From positions 1 to 25,770 of the forward strand of contig JAJRAB010000089.1 of the NCBI GenBank assembly GCA_028683025.1: a stretch of 25,770 nucleotides of DNA, written 5' to 3'. Of the stretch, positions 14,305 to 22,029 are shown piece by piece. Position 1 is the first letter of the stretch. Each line of letters starts with the position of its first letter. The notes under the pieces are model-generated. The model searched no databases. It saw only the letters and a list, made by a program, of their open reading frames with translations, and had not been told where the DNA came from. A program made the position numbers and the translations under genes. This DNA comes from Candidatus Methanomethylicus sp. (GTDB lineage Archaea > Thermoproteota > Methanomethylicia > Methanomethylicales > Methanomethylicaceae).

Positions 14305-14673
14305 TTGGTTGAGTTTAAAGTCGTAGTTTCTAATTCAGCTGATGGTACTTCAAAGACTGTTGCGGTGGCTGATGCCCAGGCACAGCAGTTAGTGGGGCTC
14401 AAAATAGGAGACGCATTCAACGGAGAATCCTTTGGCTTTCCAGGAAAGGAGCTTATAATTACAGGCGGGACGGATAAGAGTGGAATTCCTCTTAGAGGCG
14501 ATATCCCTGGAGGGGCAAAGAGGCGCATACTCCTTTCTGGAATCCCGGGCTACCACCCTGATGAGGATGGTGCACGAAAGAGGAAGCTAGTAAGGGGAAG
14601 CATGATCACCGAGGATCTGGTCCAGATCAACGCTGTTTTGAAAGCCGAGGAGGCAGGGAAGAAGAGTGAGTGA
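14305..14673 (+). CDS. rps6e: Small ribosomal subunit protein eS6
   Basis: 30S protein shared with eukaryotes, here the short archaeal form (122 residues) without the phosphorylated eukaryotic tail. Family blocks: F-K-V-V-V-S, G-L-K-I-G-D, the I-T-G-G-T-D-K-S-G-I-P-L-R segment and R-R-I-L-L-S-G. Starts with TTG 14305, with GGTGAT 5 bases upstream. Its end overlaps the aIF2-gamma start by 8 bases. Confidence 0.96.
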   Translation: MVEFKVVVSNSADGTSKTVAVADAQAQQLVGLKIGDAFNGESFGFPGKELIITGGTDKSGIPLRGDIPGGAKRRILLSGIPGYHPDEDGARKRKLVRGSMITEDLVQINAVLKAEEAGKKSE

Positions 14674-15904
14674 AGAAAAGAGGCAGCCCGAATGTAACAT
14701 TGGTCTAACTGGTCACGTTGATCATGGCAAGACGACCGTGGTTGCCGCTTTAAGCGGCGTTTGGGCCGCTCACCACAGTGAAGAACTCAAAAGAGGAATT
14801 ACCATAAAGTTAGGCTATGCGGATACTATTTTCCGAAAATGCCCTGAAGATGCTGAACCCGAATGCTACATGACCGTAAAAACCTGCCCTAGACACAACA
14901 TTGAAACTCAGTTCCTAAGGAAGGTTTCTTTTGTCGATGCGCCAGGCCACGAGAGCCTTATGGCTACTATGCTATCTGGCTCTGCCCTTATGGATGGCGC
15001 AATGCTCATCATATCTGCCGCTGAGGAATGCCCCCAGCCCCAGACAAGGGAGCATCTGGTGGCATTAGAGATTATCGGTGTAAAGAATATCATCATTGTC
15101 CAGAACAAGATCGACGCTGTTGATCGCGACAAGGTTATTGCGAATTACAACCAGATAAAAGAATTCATTAAAGGAACCATTGCCGAAGGCGCGCCAATTA
15201 TACCACTTTCGGCGCTTCATGGATCTAACGTCGATTATCTCATCCAAGTACTGCAGGAAAAGATACCAACACCTAATAGAGACTCTTCAAAGCCTGCACG
15301 CATGTTTGTTGCAAGATCCTTTGATATCAATAAACCAGGTGCAACTCCCGATCAGTTCAAAGGGGGGGTGCTGGGAGGATCTCTTGTTCAGGGTCGGCTC
15401 AAGGTCGGCGACGATGTTGAGATAAGACCTGGAATAAAGATCGAACAGGGTGGCAAGATCACCTATGAGCCTATAATCACTTCAATTTCAAGCCTCATGT
15501 CAGGCAGCAATTCGGTTAATGAAATAGGTCCCGGAGGGCTGGTCGGATTAGGCAGCTGCTTGGACCCTGCCCTAACCAAAGCTGACAATCTGGTGGGCAG
15601 CGTTGTAGGAAAACCAGGTACTCTTCCGTCGACCAGGACCGAGCTGAGGTTGAAGGTAACCCTGCTGGATCGAGTAGTGGGAACAAAAGAGATGCAAAAG
15701 GTCGAGCACCTTAAGGCAAGGGAAAACCTGATGCTCGTAGTGGGCTCTTCAGTCACCGTGGGCGCTGTGACCGCTGCCTACAGCAATGAAGCCCAGCTTT
15801 TGCTAAAGCGCCCTGTCTGCGTTGAAGATGGCGCGAGGGTTGCCATAAGCAGGATGCTGGCCAACCGCTGGCGGCTGATAGGCTATGGATTTGTTCAGCA
15901 GTGA
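14666..15904 (+). CDS. eif2g: Translation initiation factor aIF2 subunit gamma
   Basis: GTPase subunit that binds Met-tRNAi and GTP in the heterotrimeric aIF2. The 412-residue product has G-H-V-D-H-G-K-T (16-23), switch I R-G-I-T-I (43-47), D-A-P-G-H-E (91-96), and N-K-I-D, followed by two beta-barrel domains (K-G-G-V-L-G-G-S... and L-L-D-R-V-V-G). The zinc-knuckle loop reads C59-P...C67...C74-P-R-H77: three Cys plus a His instead of the usual four Cys. Starts with GTG 14666 inside the eS6 end and overlaps the PIN-domain gene by 20 bases. Confidence 0.97.
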   Translation: MSEEKRQPECNIGLTGHVDHGKTTVVAALSGVWAAHHSEELKRGITIKLGYADTIFRKCPEDAEPECYMTVKTCPRHNIETQFLRKVSFVDAPGHESLMATMLSGSALMDGAMLIISAAEECPQPQTREHLVALEIIGVKNIIIVQNKIDAVDRDKVIANYNQIKEFIKGTIAEGAPIIPLSALHGSNVDYLIQVLQEKIPTPNRDSSKPARMFVARSFDINKPGATPDQFKGGVLGGSLVQGRLKVGDDVEIRPGIKIEQGGKITYEPIITSISSLMSGSNSVNEIGPGGLVGLGSCLDPALTKADNLVGSVVGKPGTLPSTRTELRLKVTLLDRVVGTKEMQKVEHLKARENLMLVVGSSVTVGAVTAAYSNEAQLLLKRPVCVEDGARVAISRMLANRWRLIGYGFVQQ

Positions 15905-16283
15905 GACGCCCAGAGCCGTACTGCTGGACACTAATATACTCATGTACGCTGCATCGCGCCCCTACGATATAGTCTATATGCTAAACAAGAAAGGCATAAC
16001 TGATGTTCGGGTCCCCATTTTTGTAATTAACGAACTAGAATGGCTATCTAAAGGACCTGGATTAAAGCAGACTAAATTTGCAAAACTTGCCTTGGAGATC
16101 GCGAAGTCTTTCCGAATTTTAAATGGCGCTTTCTCAGGAACGACCGTTGATGACAAGCTGTTGAACTTGGCCAAGACGGATGGCTACATCGTTGCCACTG
16201 CTGATGCGCCACTGAGAAGGAGACTAACCGTCGAAAACATTGAAGTCATATACCTCAAGGACGGTCGCTTAATAATGGATTAG
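15885..16283 (+). CDS. PIN-domain protein, archaeal Utp24/Fcf1-like nuclease
   Basis: A 132-residue single PIN domain with all four acidic positions: D15 (L-L-D-T-N), E50 (V-I-N-E-L-E), D89/D90 (T-V-D-D-K-L) and D107 (A-T-A-D-A). PIN proteins of this type located directly downstream of aIF2-gamma are widespread in archaea and resemble eukaryotic Utp24/Fcf1, which processes pre-rRNA. No antitoxin gene is adjacent, which argues against a VapC toxin. A role in rRNA maturation is inferred from family and context. Confidence 0.85.
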   Translation: MDLFSSETPRAVLLDTNILMYAASRPYDIVYMLNKKGITDVRVPIFVINELEWLSKGPGLKQTKFAKLALEIAKSFRILNGAFSGTTVDDKLLNLAKTDGYIVATADAPLRRRLTVENIEVIYLKDGRLIMD

Positions 16284-16335
16284 CCACACTCTTAATAAGA
16301 TCAAATCTCGTTTTCAACTTTCCAACGACAACAAG

Positions 16336-16344
16336 TTTTTATAG
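16336..16344 (+). promoter_or_regulatory. TATA box for the rpoE1 operon
   Basis: TTTTTATAG lies about 46-54 bases before the rpoE1 ATG at 16390, in the 106-base gap after the PIN gene. Placement gives a start site near 16366 and a leader of about 24 bases that includes the GGTGAT ribosome-binding motif (16380-16385). Confidence 0.45.
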
Positions 16345-16389
16345 CCCGATTAATAGGCATACAAATAATCGTTATTTCTGGTGATTATC

Positions 16390-16992
16390 ATGTATAAGCT
16401 ATTGCACATGAACGACGTCGTGCGCATACCTCCTGAAAAATTCGGTGCGCCGCTGGAACAAGTGGCATCAGAGGTTCTGCGGACTTCCTATGAAGGAGTT
16501 GTCATGCGCGAGTTCGGTGCTGTTCTGGCAGTTCTAAATGTAACTGTGTCTAGCATTGGAAAAATCCTCCCAGGGGATGGTGCAATATTCCACAAAACCA
16601 CTTTTGATCTCTTGGTTTACACTCCACTGATCCAGGAAGTTGTGGAGGGCGAAGTTGTTGAGGTTACGGACTTTGGTGTTTTTGTCAGGATCGGACCGAT
16701 GGATGGATTAGTGCATGTTTCCCAGGTAATGGATGATTTCATTACATATGACGAAAAAAGAGGAGCTTTAATCGGCAAGGAGAGCCAGAGAGTCCTTGAA
16801 AAAGCAATCCCCGTCCGAGCAAGGATCATAACTGTAAGCCTCAGTGGGGGGGCCTCTCGGAGCAGCAAGATTGGGATGACCATGCGCCAGCCATTCTTGG
16901 GCGCTATGAGTTGGGTTGAGGAAGACCTCAAAAAAGCAAGAGGGGAACCCGTAAAAAAGGCGGATGAAAAGGCTTCGAATGAGAAGAAGTGA
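16390..16992 (+). CDS. rpoE1: DNA-directed RNA polymerase subunit E' (Rpo7)
   Basis: Stalk subunit equivalent to RPB7 that binds nascent RNA with Rpo4. The 200-residue product starts M-Y-K-L-L-H-M-N-D-V-V-R-I-P-P. Its S1/OB domain is visible at V-V-E-G-E-V-V-E-V-T-D-F-G-V-F-V-R-I-G-P-M-D-G-L-V-H-V-S. It ends in a short Lys/Glu-rich tail. ATG 16390 is chosen because GGTGAT (16380-16385) is 4 bases upstream; a GTG at 16381 is in frame but overlaps that motif. Followed six bases later by spt4. Confidence 0.96.
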   Translation: MYKLLHMNDVVRIPPEKFGAPLEQVASEVLRTSYEGVVMREFGAVLAVLNVTVSSIGKILPGDGAIFHKTTFDLLVYTPLIQEVVEGEVVEVTDFGVFVRIGPMDGLVHVSQVMDDFITYDEKRGALIGKESQRVLEKAIPVRARIITVSLSGGASRSSKIGMTMRQPFLGAMSWVEEDLKKARGEPVKKADEKASNEKK

Positions 16993-16997
16993 TTTGA

Positions 16998-17213
16998 ATG
17001 AGTGAAAAGAGGGAATCTACATCCTCCACAAAATATGCCTGCAGGAAATGCAAATTCATTTTGGGGGAAGATGATAAAAAGTGCCCCGTTTGTGGAAGCA
17101 CAGATCTTTCTGATGAATGGAGCGGCATTGTAATTATTATGGATCCAGAATCCAAGATGGCTGAGATTATCGGCGCCAAAAAACCAGGGCGGTATGCCAT
17201 TAAGGTGAGATGA
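16998..17213 (+). CDS. spt4: Transcription elongation factor Spt4
   Basis: Zinc-binding partner of Spt5 in archaeal elongation, formerly called RpoE''. The 71-residue product has C-R-K-C and C-P-V-C zinc ligands, and the W-S-G-I-V-I-I-M-D-P-E-x-S strand typical of the family. Its 12-residue Ser/Thr/Glu-rich N-terminal lead before Y-A-C is unremarkable. The stop overlaps the next gene by ATGA. Confidence 0.95.
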   Translation: MSEKRESTSSTKYACRKCKFILGEDDKKCPVCGSTDLSDEWSGIVIIMDPESKMAEIIGAKKPGRYAIKVR

Positions 17214-17740
17214 AACTTTTGAGTGCCCTGAGGTTGCCTGACCACCTTAGGGGCAAGCTTTCAAGGGTCTATGGCAATTTGCTTTGTGGCGAACCGTCTA
17301 GTAATGTAAAAACTGTACTTGCCCAGATTAATTCAGTACGCCCTCCCAAAGTCACCATCGTCGGTGATTTTACATTGAAGGCTTTCATAGATGCTGGCTA
17401 CAGACCAGATCTTGGCATATTTGATAATAAAACCCGGCGCGATGCTTTTGTAACGCACGAACCCCCAACGATTCAGGTCACCAATCCGCCGGGATTAATT
17501 ACCAACGAAGCCATAATTGCAATAAGGCAGTCCCTGTCATCCAAGGAAAAAATCATGCTTCTAGTCTTGGGAGAAGAGGATCTGCTTTCTCTTGTTTCTA
17601 TATTGGAATCTCCAGAAGATTCACTGGTGATCTATGGGCTCCCAGACAAAGGGATGATAGTGATTACTGTTACAAAGACAATAAAGGAAAAAATGAGAAA
17701 GCTGCTCAGCCAATTCCCCAGAATTGATTGGCAGCCCTAA
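17210..17740 (+). CDS. GTP-dependent dephospho-CoA kinase (DUF359 family)
   Basis: Last step of archaeal CoA synthesis, phosphorylating dephospho-CoA with GTP. The family was established biochemically in Thermococcus and is unrelated to bacterial CoaE. Seen: I-V-G-D-F-T-L, D-L-G-I-F-D-N-K-T-R-R, an N-P-P-G-L-I-T segment, and V-L-G-E-E-D-L-L with V-I-Y-G-L-P-D-K-G-M-I-V, all typical DUF359 blocks. Length 176 is normal. Overlaps spt4 by four bases; this spt4-DUF359 pairing, usually continuing to eS24, is conserved in archaea. Confidence 0.92.
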   Translation: MKLLSALRLPDHLRGKLSRVYGNLLCGEPSSNVKTVLAQINSVRPPKVTIVGDFTLKAFIDAGYRPDLGIFDNKTRRDAFVTHEPPTIQVTNPPGLITNEAIIAIRQSLSSKEKIMLLVLGEEDLLSLVSILESPEDSLVIYGLPDKGMIVITVTKTIKEKMRKLLSQFPRIDWQP

Positions 17741-17752
17741 TGCGCTATTGGC

Positions 17753-18997
17753 TTAGCACCAGCCCTTCAATCTCATCGCATTTACTACGCGTTCAACCGC
17801 GCAAACGTAGGCAGCCATTCTCATGTCTACTTTGTACTTTGTATAAGCTGCATAGGTTGCATTGAACGCATCGGTCATGAGCCTGTCAAGCTTCTGGACA
17901 ACCTCTTCGTAGCACCAGTAATAATTCTGCAGGTTCTGAACCCATTCAAAGTAGGAAACGCTTACGCCACCCGCATTGGTCAATATATCTGGCACAACCA
18001 TTACACCCTTCTTGAAGAGGATCTCATCAGCCTCTGGGGTTGTTGGCCCGTTCGCACCTTCCAATATGAGTTTTGCCTTTATCTTGTCTGCATTCTTTGC
18101 TGTTATTTGGTTCTCCAAAGCCGCTGGGATTAATATGTCGCATTTCAGCTCAAGAAGATCTTCATTAGATATCTCCTTAGCACCGGGATAGCCTGCAAGC
18201 TGCCCATTCTTTGCTTTGTACTTTTCAACATCATCGACGTGGAAACCTTTCGGGTTATATATGCCCCCCTTGGAATCGCTCAGGGCGATCACCTTGCATC
18301 CGAATTCTTCCATGAACTTTGCAGAATAGGATCCTACATTGCCAAATCCTTGGACCGCAACATCAGCTTTCTTAAAGTCTATGCCAAGTTTCTTAGCAGC
18401 CTCTCGAGCCACAAACGATAGTCCTCTCCCGGTGGCTTCTGCCCTTCCCTTTGAGCCGCCTATCTCCAATGGCTTACCTGTTACGACTCCTGGGAAATTA
18501 CCTCTGTTGAGCTTATTGAACTCATCCAGGAACCAGGCCATCTCCTTTCCGCCTGTATTCACGTCTGGCGCTGGCACATCCTTTTCTGGACCAACAATTC
18601 CGCTAATAGCTGCAAAATATTCCCTTGAGAGCCTTTCCAGTTCACCGGCACTCATTTCCTTTGGATTGCATATGATCCCTCCCTTCCCTCCACCAAGGGG
18701 GATCCCTGCAACAGAACACTTCCATGTCATCCAGATGGATAGTGCCATAACCTCCTCGATGGTAACGCCTGGGTGATACCTTACACCTCCCTTGAACGGG
18801 CCAAGGGCATCATTGTGCTGTGATCTAAATCCTTTGAAAACCTTGATCTTTCCATTATCCATTTTAATGGGTATGAAGACGGAAAGTACCCGCTTTGGGT
18901 ATTTCAACATCTCATGGGTATTTGGATCCAGCTTCATAATTTTAGCGCATTTATCAAGCTGCTCAACTGCCATGTCATAAGGTGTCCTCTCAACCAA
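17753..18997 (-). CDS. gdhA: Glutamate dehydrogenase (hexameric, NAD(P)-dependent)
   Basis: Interconverts glutamate and 2-oxoglutarate plus ammonia. The 414-residue product has G-P-F-K-G-G-V-R-Y-H-P, P-L-G-G-G-K-G-G-I with the catalytic-site lysines, P-A-P-D-V-N-T-G-G-K-E-M, the Rossmann motif G-F-G-N-V-G-S, and S-D-S-K-G after the second strand. The C-terminal hexamer interface sequence S-Y-F-E-W-V-Q-N is also present. Start is TTG at 18995-18997 (M-V-E-R-T-P-Y-D), with GAGG about 9 bases upstream; an ATG seven codons in (M-A-V-E-Q-L) is an alternative. It is the only reverse-strand gene, convergent with the DUF359 gene with just 12 bases between stops, and splits the usual DUF359-eS24 neighbourhood. 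Confidence 0.97.
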   Translation of the reverse strand: MVERTPYDMAVEQLDKCAKIMKLDPNTHEMLKYPKRVLSVFIPIKMDNGKIKVFKGFRSQHNDALGPFKGGVRYHPGVTIEEVMALSIWMTWKCSVAGIPLGGGKGGIICNPKEMSAGELERLSREYFAAISGIVGPEKDVPAPDVNTGGKEMAWFLDEFNKLNRGNFPGVVTGKPLEIGGSKGRAEATGRGLSFVAREAAKKLGIDFKKADVAVQGFGNVGSYSAKFMEEFGCKVIALSDSKGGIYNPKGFHVDDVEKYKAKNGQLAGYPGAKEISNEDLLELKCDILIPAALENQITAKNADKIKAKLILEGANGPTTPEADEILFKKGVMVVPDILTNAGGVSVSYFEWVQNLQNYYWCYEEVVQKLDRLMTDAFNATYAAYTKYKVDMRMAAYVCAVERVVNAMRLKGWC

Positions 18998-19043
18998 AAT
19001 TAAACGCCTCTTTGGCTTAGTATTACATTCAATCTTGCATGCC

Positions 19044-19060
19044 TCTAAATATGCTTTTCT
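19044..19060 (-). promoter_or_regulatory. Candidate gdhA promoter
   Basis: Read on the minus strand, AGAAAAG (BRE-like) followed by CATATTTAG lies about 47-55 bases before the gdhA start, allowing a leader of about 22 bases. Confidence 0.45.
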
Positions 19061-19125
19061 TTAATTAATCTAGTATTGTGACAATATTCCGCAATCTCTT
19101 GAAGATTTTTTTATGAAAATCACTA

Positions 19126-19135
19126 TTTTATATTT
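19126..19135 (+). promoter_or_regulatory. Candidate TATA box for the eS24 operon
   Basis: TTTTATATTT in the divergent gdhA/eS24 gap, about 100 bases before the eS24 start; it would imply a leader of roughly 75 bases. Weaker AT-rich alternatives lie nearer the gene. Confidence 0.35.
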
Positions 19136-19234
19136 GTATTAGAGCGGAATGCTCTACTTTCTTTTTCATGTAGTTTCAATAGGAAAGCTAAAAAAGGAGT
19201 AATACTTTTCTTACCCCGAAATGGATGTGGTAAG

Positions 19235-19570
19235 ATGTCCCAAGAGGTCGCATATCAGATATCAATCATAGAAGATAAAGTCAATCCGCTCATGGAGAGG
19301 CGAGAGCTCAAGGTCGAAATAGCCTCTCAGTCGACCCCGAAAAGGGATTTGCTAAGGAAGTCGATTGCCTCTTCACTCAAGGTTCCAATTGAGAGGATCT
19401 TTGTCAAGAATGTCCTTTCCTCCTATGGTACCAGTGTCAGCATCTGCAAGGTTAATGTCTACGATAATGGCGAAAGGGCTAAGAGCATTGAGCCAAAACA
19501 TATTCAGCTTCGGAATCTTTCAAGGGAAGAGCGAAAGCAGGCATTGACCCCTGCCCCCAAAAAGGAGTAA
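19235..19570 (+). CDS. rps24e: Small ribosomal subunit protein eS24
   Basis: 30S protein shared with eukaryotes. The 111-residue product has the family features N-P-L-M-E-R-R-E-L-K-V-E, then P-K-R-D-L-L-R-K-S-I-A and the S-Y-G-T-S-V-S-I-C-K-V-N-V-Y segment. GGTAAG immediately precedes the ATG. It starts the eS24-eS31-kae1-bud32 group. Confidence 0.95.
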   Translation: MSQEVAYQISIIEDKVNPLMERRELKVEIASQSTPKRDLLRKSIASSLKVPIERIFVKNVLSSYGTSVSICKVNVYDNGERAKSIEPKHIQLRNLSREERKQALTPAPKKE

Positions 19571-19583
19571 CAGGTGAATTACA

Positions 19584-19748
19584 ATGGTAAAATCATCAGC
19601 ACTCTATGAAGTTGACTATAAACAGGAAACAATCAAGACAAAGAACAAGAAATGCTCCCGATGTGGAAGGATGATGGCTAAGCACATGAAGCCAAATCCA
19701 CGATGGGCATGTGGCTATTGCGGCTATACTGAATTTATAAGGTCCTAA
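19584..19748 (+). CDS. rps27ae: Small ribosomal subunit protein eS31 (S27ae)
   Basis: A 54-residue zinc-ribbon 30S protein. The sequence reads M-V-K-S-S-A-L-Y-E-V-D-Y then two C-x2-C pairs, C-S-R-C-G and C-G-Y-C-G, separated by H-M-K-P-N-P-R-W-A. The product ends Y-T-E-F-I-R-S. In eukaryotes the homologue is fused to ubiquitin; here it stands alone, as normal in archaea. CAGGTGAA precedes the ATG by about 7 bases. It lies 13 bases after eS24 and 14 before kae1. Confidence 0.95.
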   Translation: MVKSSALYEVDYKQETIKTKNKKCSRCGRMMAKHMKPNPRWACGYCGYTEFIRS

Positions 19749-19762
19749 AAGGCAGAGCGGCC

Positions 19763-20755
19763 ATGAGCTCAGTGCAGCATGTGCTGGGCATTGAATGCAC
19801 CGCACACACATTTGGGTGCGGGATTATTTCTTCAGAAGCAGCCGTGCTCTCCAATATAAAATCTGAATATACCCCAAAAGCTGGAGGCATCCATCCAAGG
19901 GAGGCAAGTCAGCACCATACTGAATTTGCCTCTGCAACAGTAAAGGAAGCACTGCAGAGATCGGGGTTAACCCTTTCCAAAATTGATGCCATAGCTTTCT
20001 CTTCAGGTCCAGGCCTTGGTCCATGCCTCCGCACCGGAGCAACCGTAGCTCGAATGCTTTCCCTTTTAATCGATAAACCATTGATTCCGGTAAATCACTG
20101 CATAGCGCACATCGAAATCGGTAGGGCAATTACCAAAGAAGATGACCCCTTGGTAGTTTATGTATCTGGGGGCAATACCATAGTGTCGGCATATTCTGAC
20201 GGTAGGTACAGGATATTTGGGGAGACTTTGGATGTTGCTCTCGGCAATTGCCTAGACACCTTCGCACGAGCCCTTGGGTTGCCCCATCCTGGTGTTCCAA
20301 AGCTCGAAGCATTGGCAAATGAGGGGAAGATTTTCATCCCACTTCCCTATGTCGTCAAAGGTCAGGATATGTCCTATTCGGGGCTTCTAACAACCGCGAT
20401 AAGGCAGATAGGCAAAACTGAACCGAAGGATCTTAGCCTTAGTCTTCTGGAGGTGGCCTATGGAATGCTTGCCGAGGTCACAGAAAGGGCTCTAGCCCAT
20501 ACTGAAAAAGCGAGTGTGCTACTGACAGGAGGAGTAGCCAGAAGTCTGCGGCTACAACGCATTCTGGCATCAGTCTGTCGGGAGCATAATGCCCGCTTCT
20601 ATGTGGTTCCGCCGGATTTGGCTGGAGACAATGGGGCAATGATAGCTTGGGCAGGTTACTTGGCATTCAGGGAAAATCTCTCGGTTCCTGTGGAATGCAG
20701 TTTCATTAGGCCCAAATGGCGTTTGGATGAGGTTGAGGTTCCATGGCGGAAATGA
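19763..20755 (+). CDS. kae1: KEOPS complex subunit Kae1 (tRNA t6A37 threonylcarbamoyltransferase)
   Basis: Transfers threonylcarbamoyl from TC-AMP to A37 of ANN-decoding tRNAs. ASKHA-fold enzyme of 330 residues with the metal-binding H112-x3-H116 (N-H-C-I-A-H), phosphate loops G-I-E-C-T-A-H near the start and Y-V-S-G-G-N-T (133-139). G-E-T-L-D-V-A-L-G-N and the C-terminal A-G-D-N-G-A-M (287-293) with the third metal ligand Asp289 are also visible. The ATG follows a GGCAGAGCGG stretch. Overlaps bud32 by 13 bases; in many archaea the two are fused, here they are separate but coupled. Confidence 0.97.
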   Translation: MSSVQHVLGIECTAHTFGCGIISSEAAVLSNIKSEYTPKAGGIHPREASQHHTEFASATVKEALQRSGLTLSKIDAIAFSSGPGLGPCLRTGATVARMLSLLIDKPLIPVNHCIAHIEIGRAITKEDDPLVVYVSGGNTIVSAYSDGRYRIFGETLDVALGNCLDTFARALGLPHPGVPKLEALANEGKIFIPLPYVVKGQDMSYSGLLTTAIRQIGKTEPKDLSLSLLEVAYGMLAEVTERALAHTEKASVLLTGGVARSLRLQRILASVCREHNARFYVVPPDLAGDNGAMIAWAGYLAFRENLSVPVECSFIRPKWRLDEVEVPWRK

Positions 20756-21390
20756 ATCTGAAACTCATTAAGAAAGGGGCTGAAGCGGAATTATACCGTG
20801 GTCAGTGGCTTGGTTATGATGCAATATTCAAGAGGCGAGTAAGAAAGGAATACAGGAATGCTGATCTGGATGCATATATCAGGGGATCTCGGACTTCACT
20901 GGAAGCAAAACTCCTTGCTCAGGCAAGGAAGCTTGGCGTTCCAACTCCAGTAGTTCTCTTTGTAGACTTGAGAAATTATGAGATAATAATGAACCACATT
21001 CCAGGGATTTCTGTTAAGAAGCTGATCGACACATTGGACGTTCCTTCGGTAAAAAGCCTCTTCTCCACTATAGGTGAGATGGTGGGAAGACTGCACCTGG
21101 GGGGGCTGGTTCACGGAGATCTAACCACCTCAAACATTCTTGTATTCAATAACAGTGTTTTTTTCATTGACTTCGGCCTCGGCGAATACACATCGGAATT
21201 GGAGGCTAGGGGAGTGGATATCCATCTTATGCGCCGTGCCCTTGAAAGTTCCCACCATGCAGTCTCAAAAGTAGCTTACACTAGTTTCATTGATGGTTAT
21301 AAAGGCATAATGAAGGAAATGGGAAAGGAAATATTAATCAGGGTAGATGAAATCCGACGCCGTGGCAGGTATGTAGAGGGAGAGAGATAG
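20743..21390 (+). CDS. bud32: KEOPS complex subunit Bud32 (atypical kinase/ATPase)
   Basis: Small RIO-like kinase that stimulates Kae1. The 215-residue product shows the ATP-site Lys30 (A-I-F-K-R-R), Glu54 in the first helix (T-S-L-E-A-K), the catalytic loop H-G-D-L-T-T-S-N (124-131) and the metal-binding D-F-G (143-145). The short C-terminal basic tail R-R-R-G-R-Y is the family's usual end. Starts are ATG 20743 with GAGGTT just upstream, or ATG 20752, which forms ATGA with the kae1 stop; both keep the full kinase. Confidence 0.96.
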   Translation: MAEMNLKLIKKGAEAELYRGQWLGYDAIFKRRVRKEYRNADLDAYIRGSRTSLEAKLLAQARKLGVPTPVVLFVDLRNYEIIMNHIPGISVKKLIDTLDVPSVKSLFSTIGEMVGRLHLGGLVHGDLTTSNILVFNNSVFFIDFGLGEYTSELEARGVDIHLMRRALESSHHAVSKVAYTSFIDGYKGIMKEMGKEILIRVDEIRRRGRYVEGER

Positions 21391-21420
21391 CCAAGCTGAA
21401 TGGTAAATGAGTTGATCTTA

Positions 21421-22002
21421 ATGAAACCAATTCTGTTTGTGACAGGGAATCAGCACAAATGTGAAGAGGCTAGCCGTGCATTGGCCGAATATGGCATTAC
21501 CTTAAAGATGGCTAACTGTGAAAAAGTAGAGATACAATCGGATTCATTAGGCGAAATTGCCCTGTATGCTGCAAACTGGGCAGCCATGAAACTCGGCACA
21601 GCCGTATTAGTGGAGGACTCTGGTCTATTCATTAAATCTCTTGGCGGTTTTCCTGGTCCCTTCTCCTCCTATGCCCACAAGACCATTGGCTGTGGGGGCA
21701 TATTGAGCCTAATGTCAGGGGAATCTGACCGAAAGGCATTCTTCGAGGCAGCTGTTGCCTATGTAGCCCCCAATGCGAAACCCCAAATCTTTACAGGATT
21801 GATCGATGGGGAAATTGCAAGATCGGTGAGGGGCTCTCAGGGTTTTGGTTTTGATCCCATTTTTGAGCCCGACGGTTACGGAGGAAAGACTTTTGCAGAG
21901 ATCTCATTATTAGAAAAAACTTCCCTTTCCCACAGGGGTAAAGCCTTCAGATGCTTTGGTAAATGGTACTCGGAATGCCTCAAGAGCACTACTCTTAAAT
22001 AA
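21421..22002 (+). CDS. XTP/dITP diphosphatase (RdgB/HAM1 family)
   Basis: House-cleaning pyrophosphatase hydrolysing ITP/XTP and deoxy forms. Visible: F-V-T-G-N-Q-H-K at the N-terminus (substrate phosphate loop), E-D-S-G-L-F-I-K-S-L-G-G-F-P-G-P-F-S-S-Y, G-F-G-F-D-P-I-F with the base-specific Asp, and S-H-R-G-K-A-F near the end. An in-frame ATG at 21400 would add M-V-N-E-L-I-L; the family normally begins where ATG 21421 does (M-K-P-I-L-F-V), so I use 21421. It lies just after bud32 and before uS15. Confidence 0.93.
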   Translation: MKPILFVTGNQHKCEEASRALAEYGITLKMANCEKVEIQSDSLGEIALYAANWAAMKLGTAVLVEDSGLFIKSLGGFPGPFSSYAHKTIGCGGILSLMSGESDRKAFFEAAVAYVAPNAKPQIFTGLIDGEIARSVRGSQGFGFDPIFEPDGYGGKTFAEISLLEKTSLSHRGKAFRCFGKWYSECLKSTTLK

Positions 22003-22016
22003 CTGTTTTTTATTCT
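22003..22016 (+). terminator. T-run between RdgB and uS15
   Basis: CTGTTTTTTATTC directly after the RdgB stop is a short T-run that could cause partial termination. It might equally supply a TATA-like element for uS15, whose start is only 27 bases beyond the RdgB stop. Confidence 0.25.
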
Positions 22017-22029
22017 ATGCTTTGCTTAG

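Noticed and set aside
15885..16283. PIN protein as a VapC toxin
   Set aside because: No antitoxin gene beside it, and it overlaps aIF2-gamma in an arrangement conserved across archaea, pointing to the Utp24-like housekeeping type.
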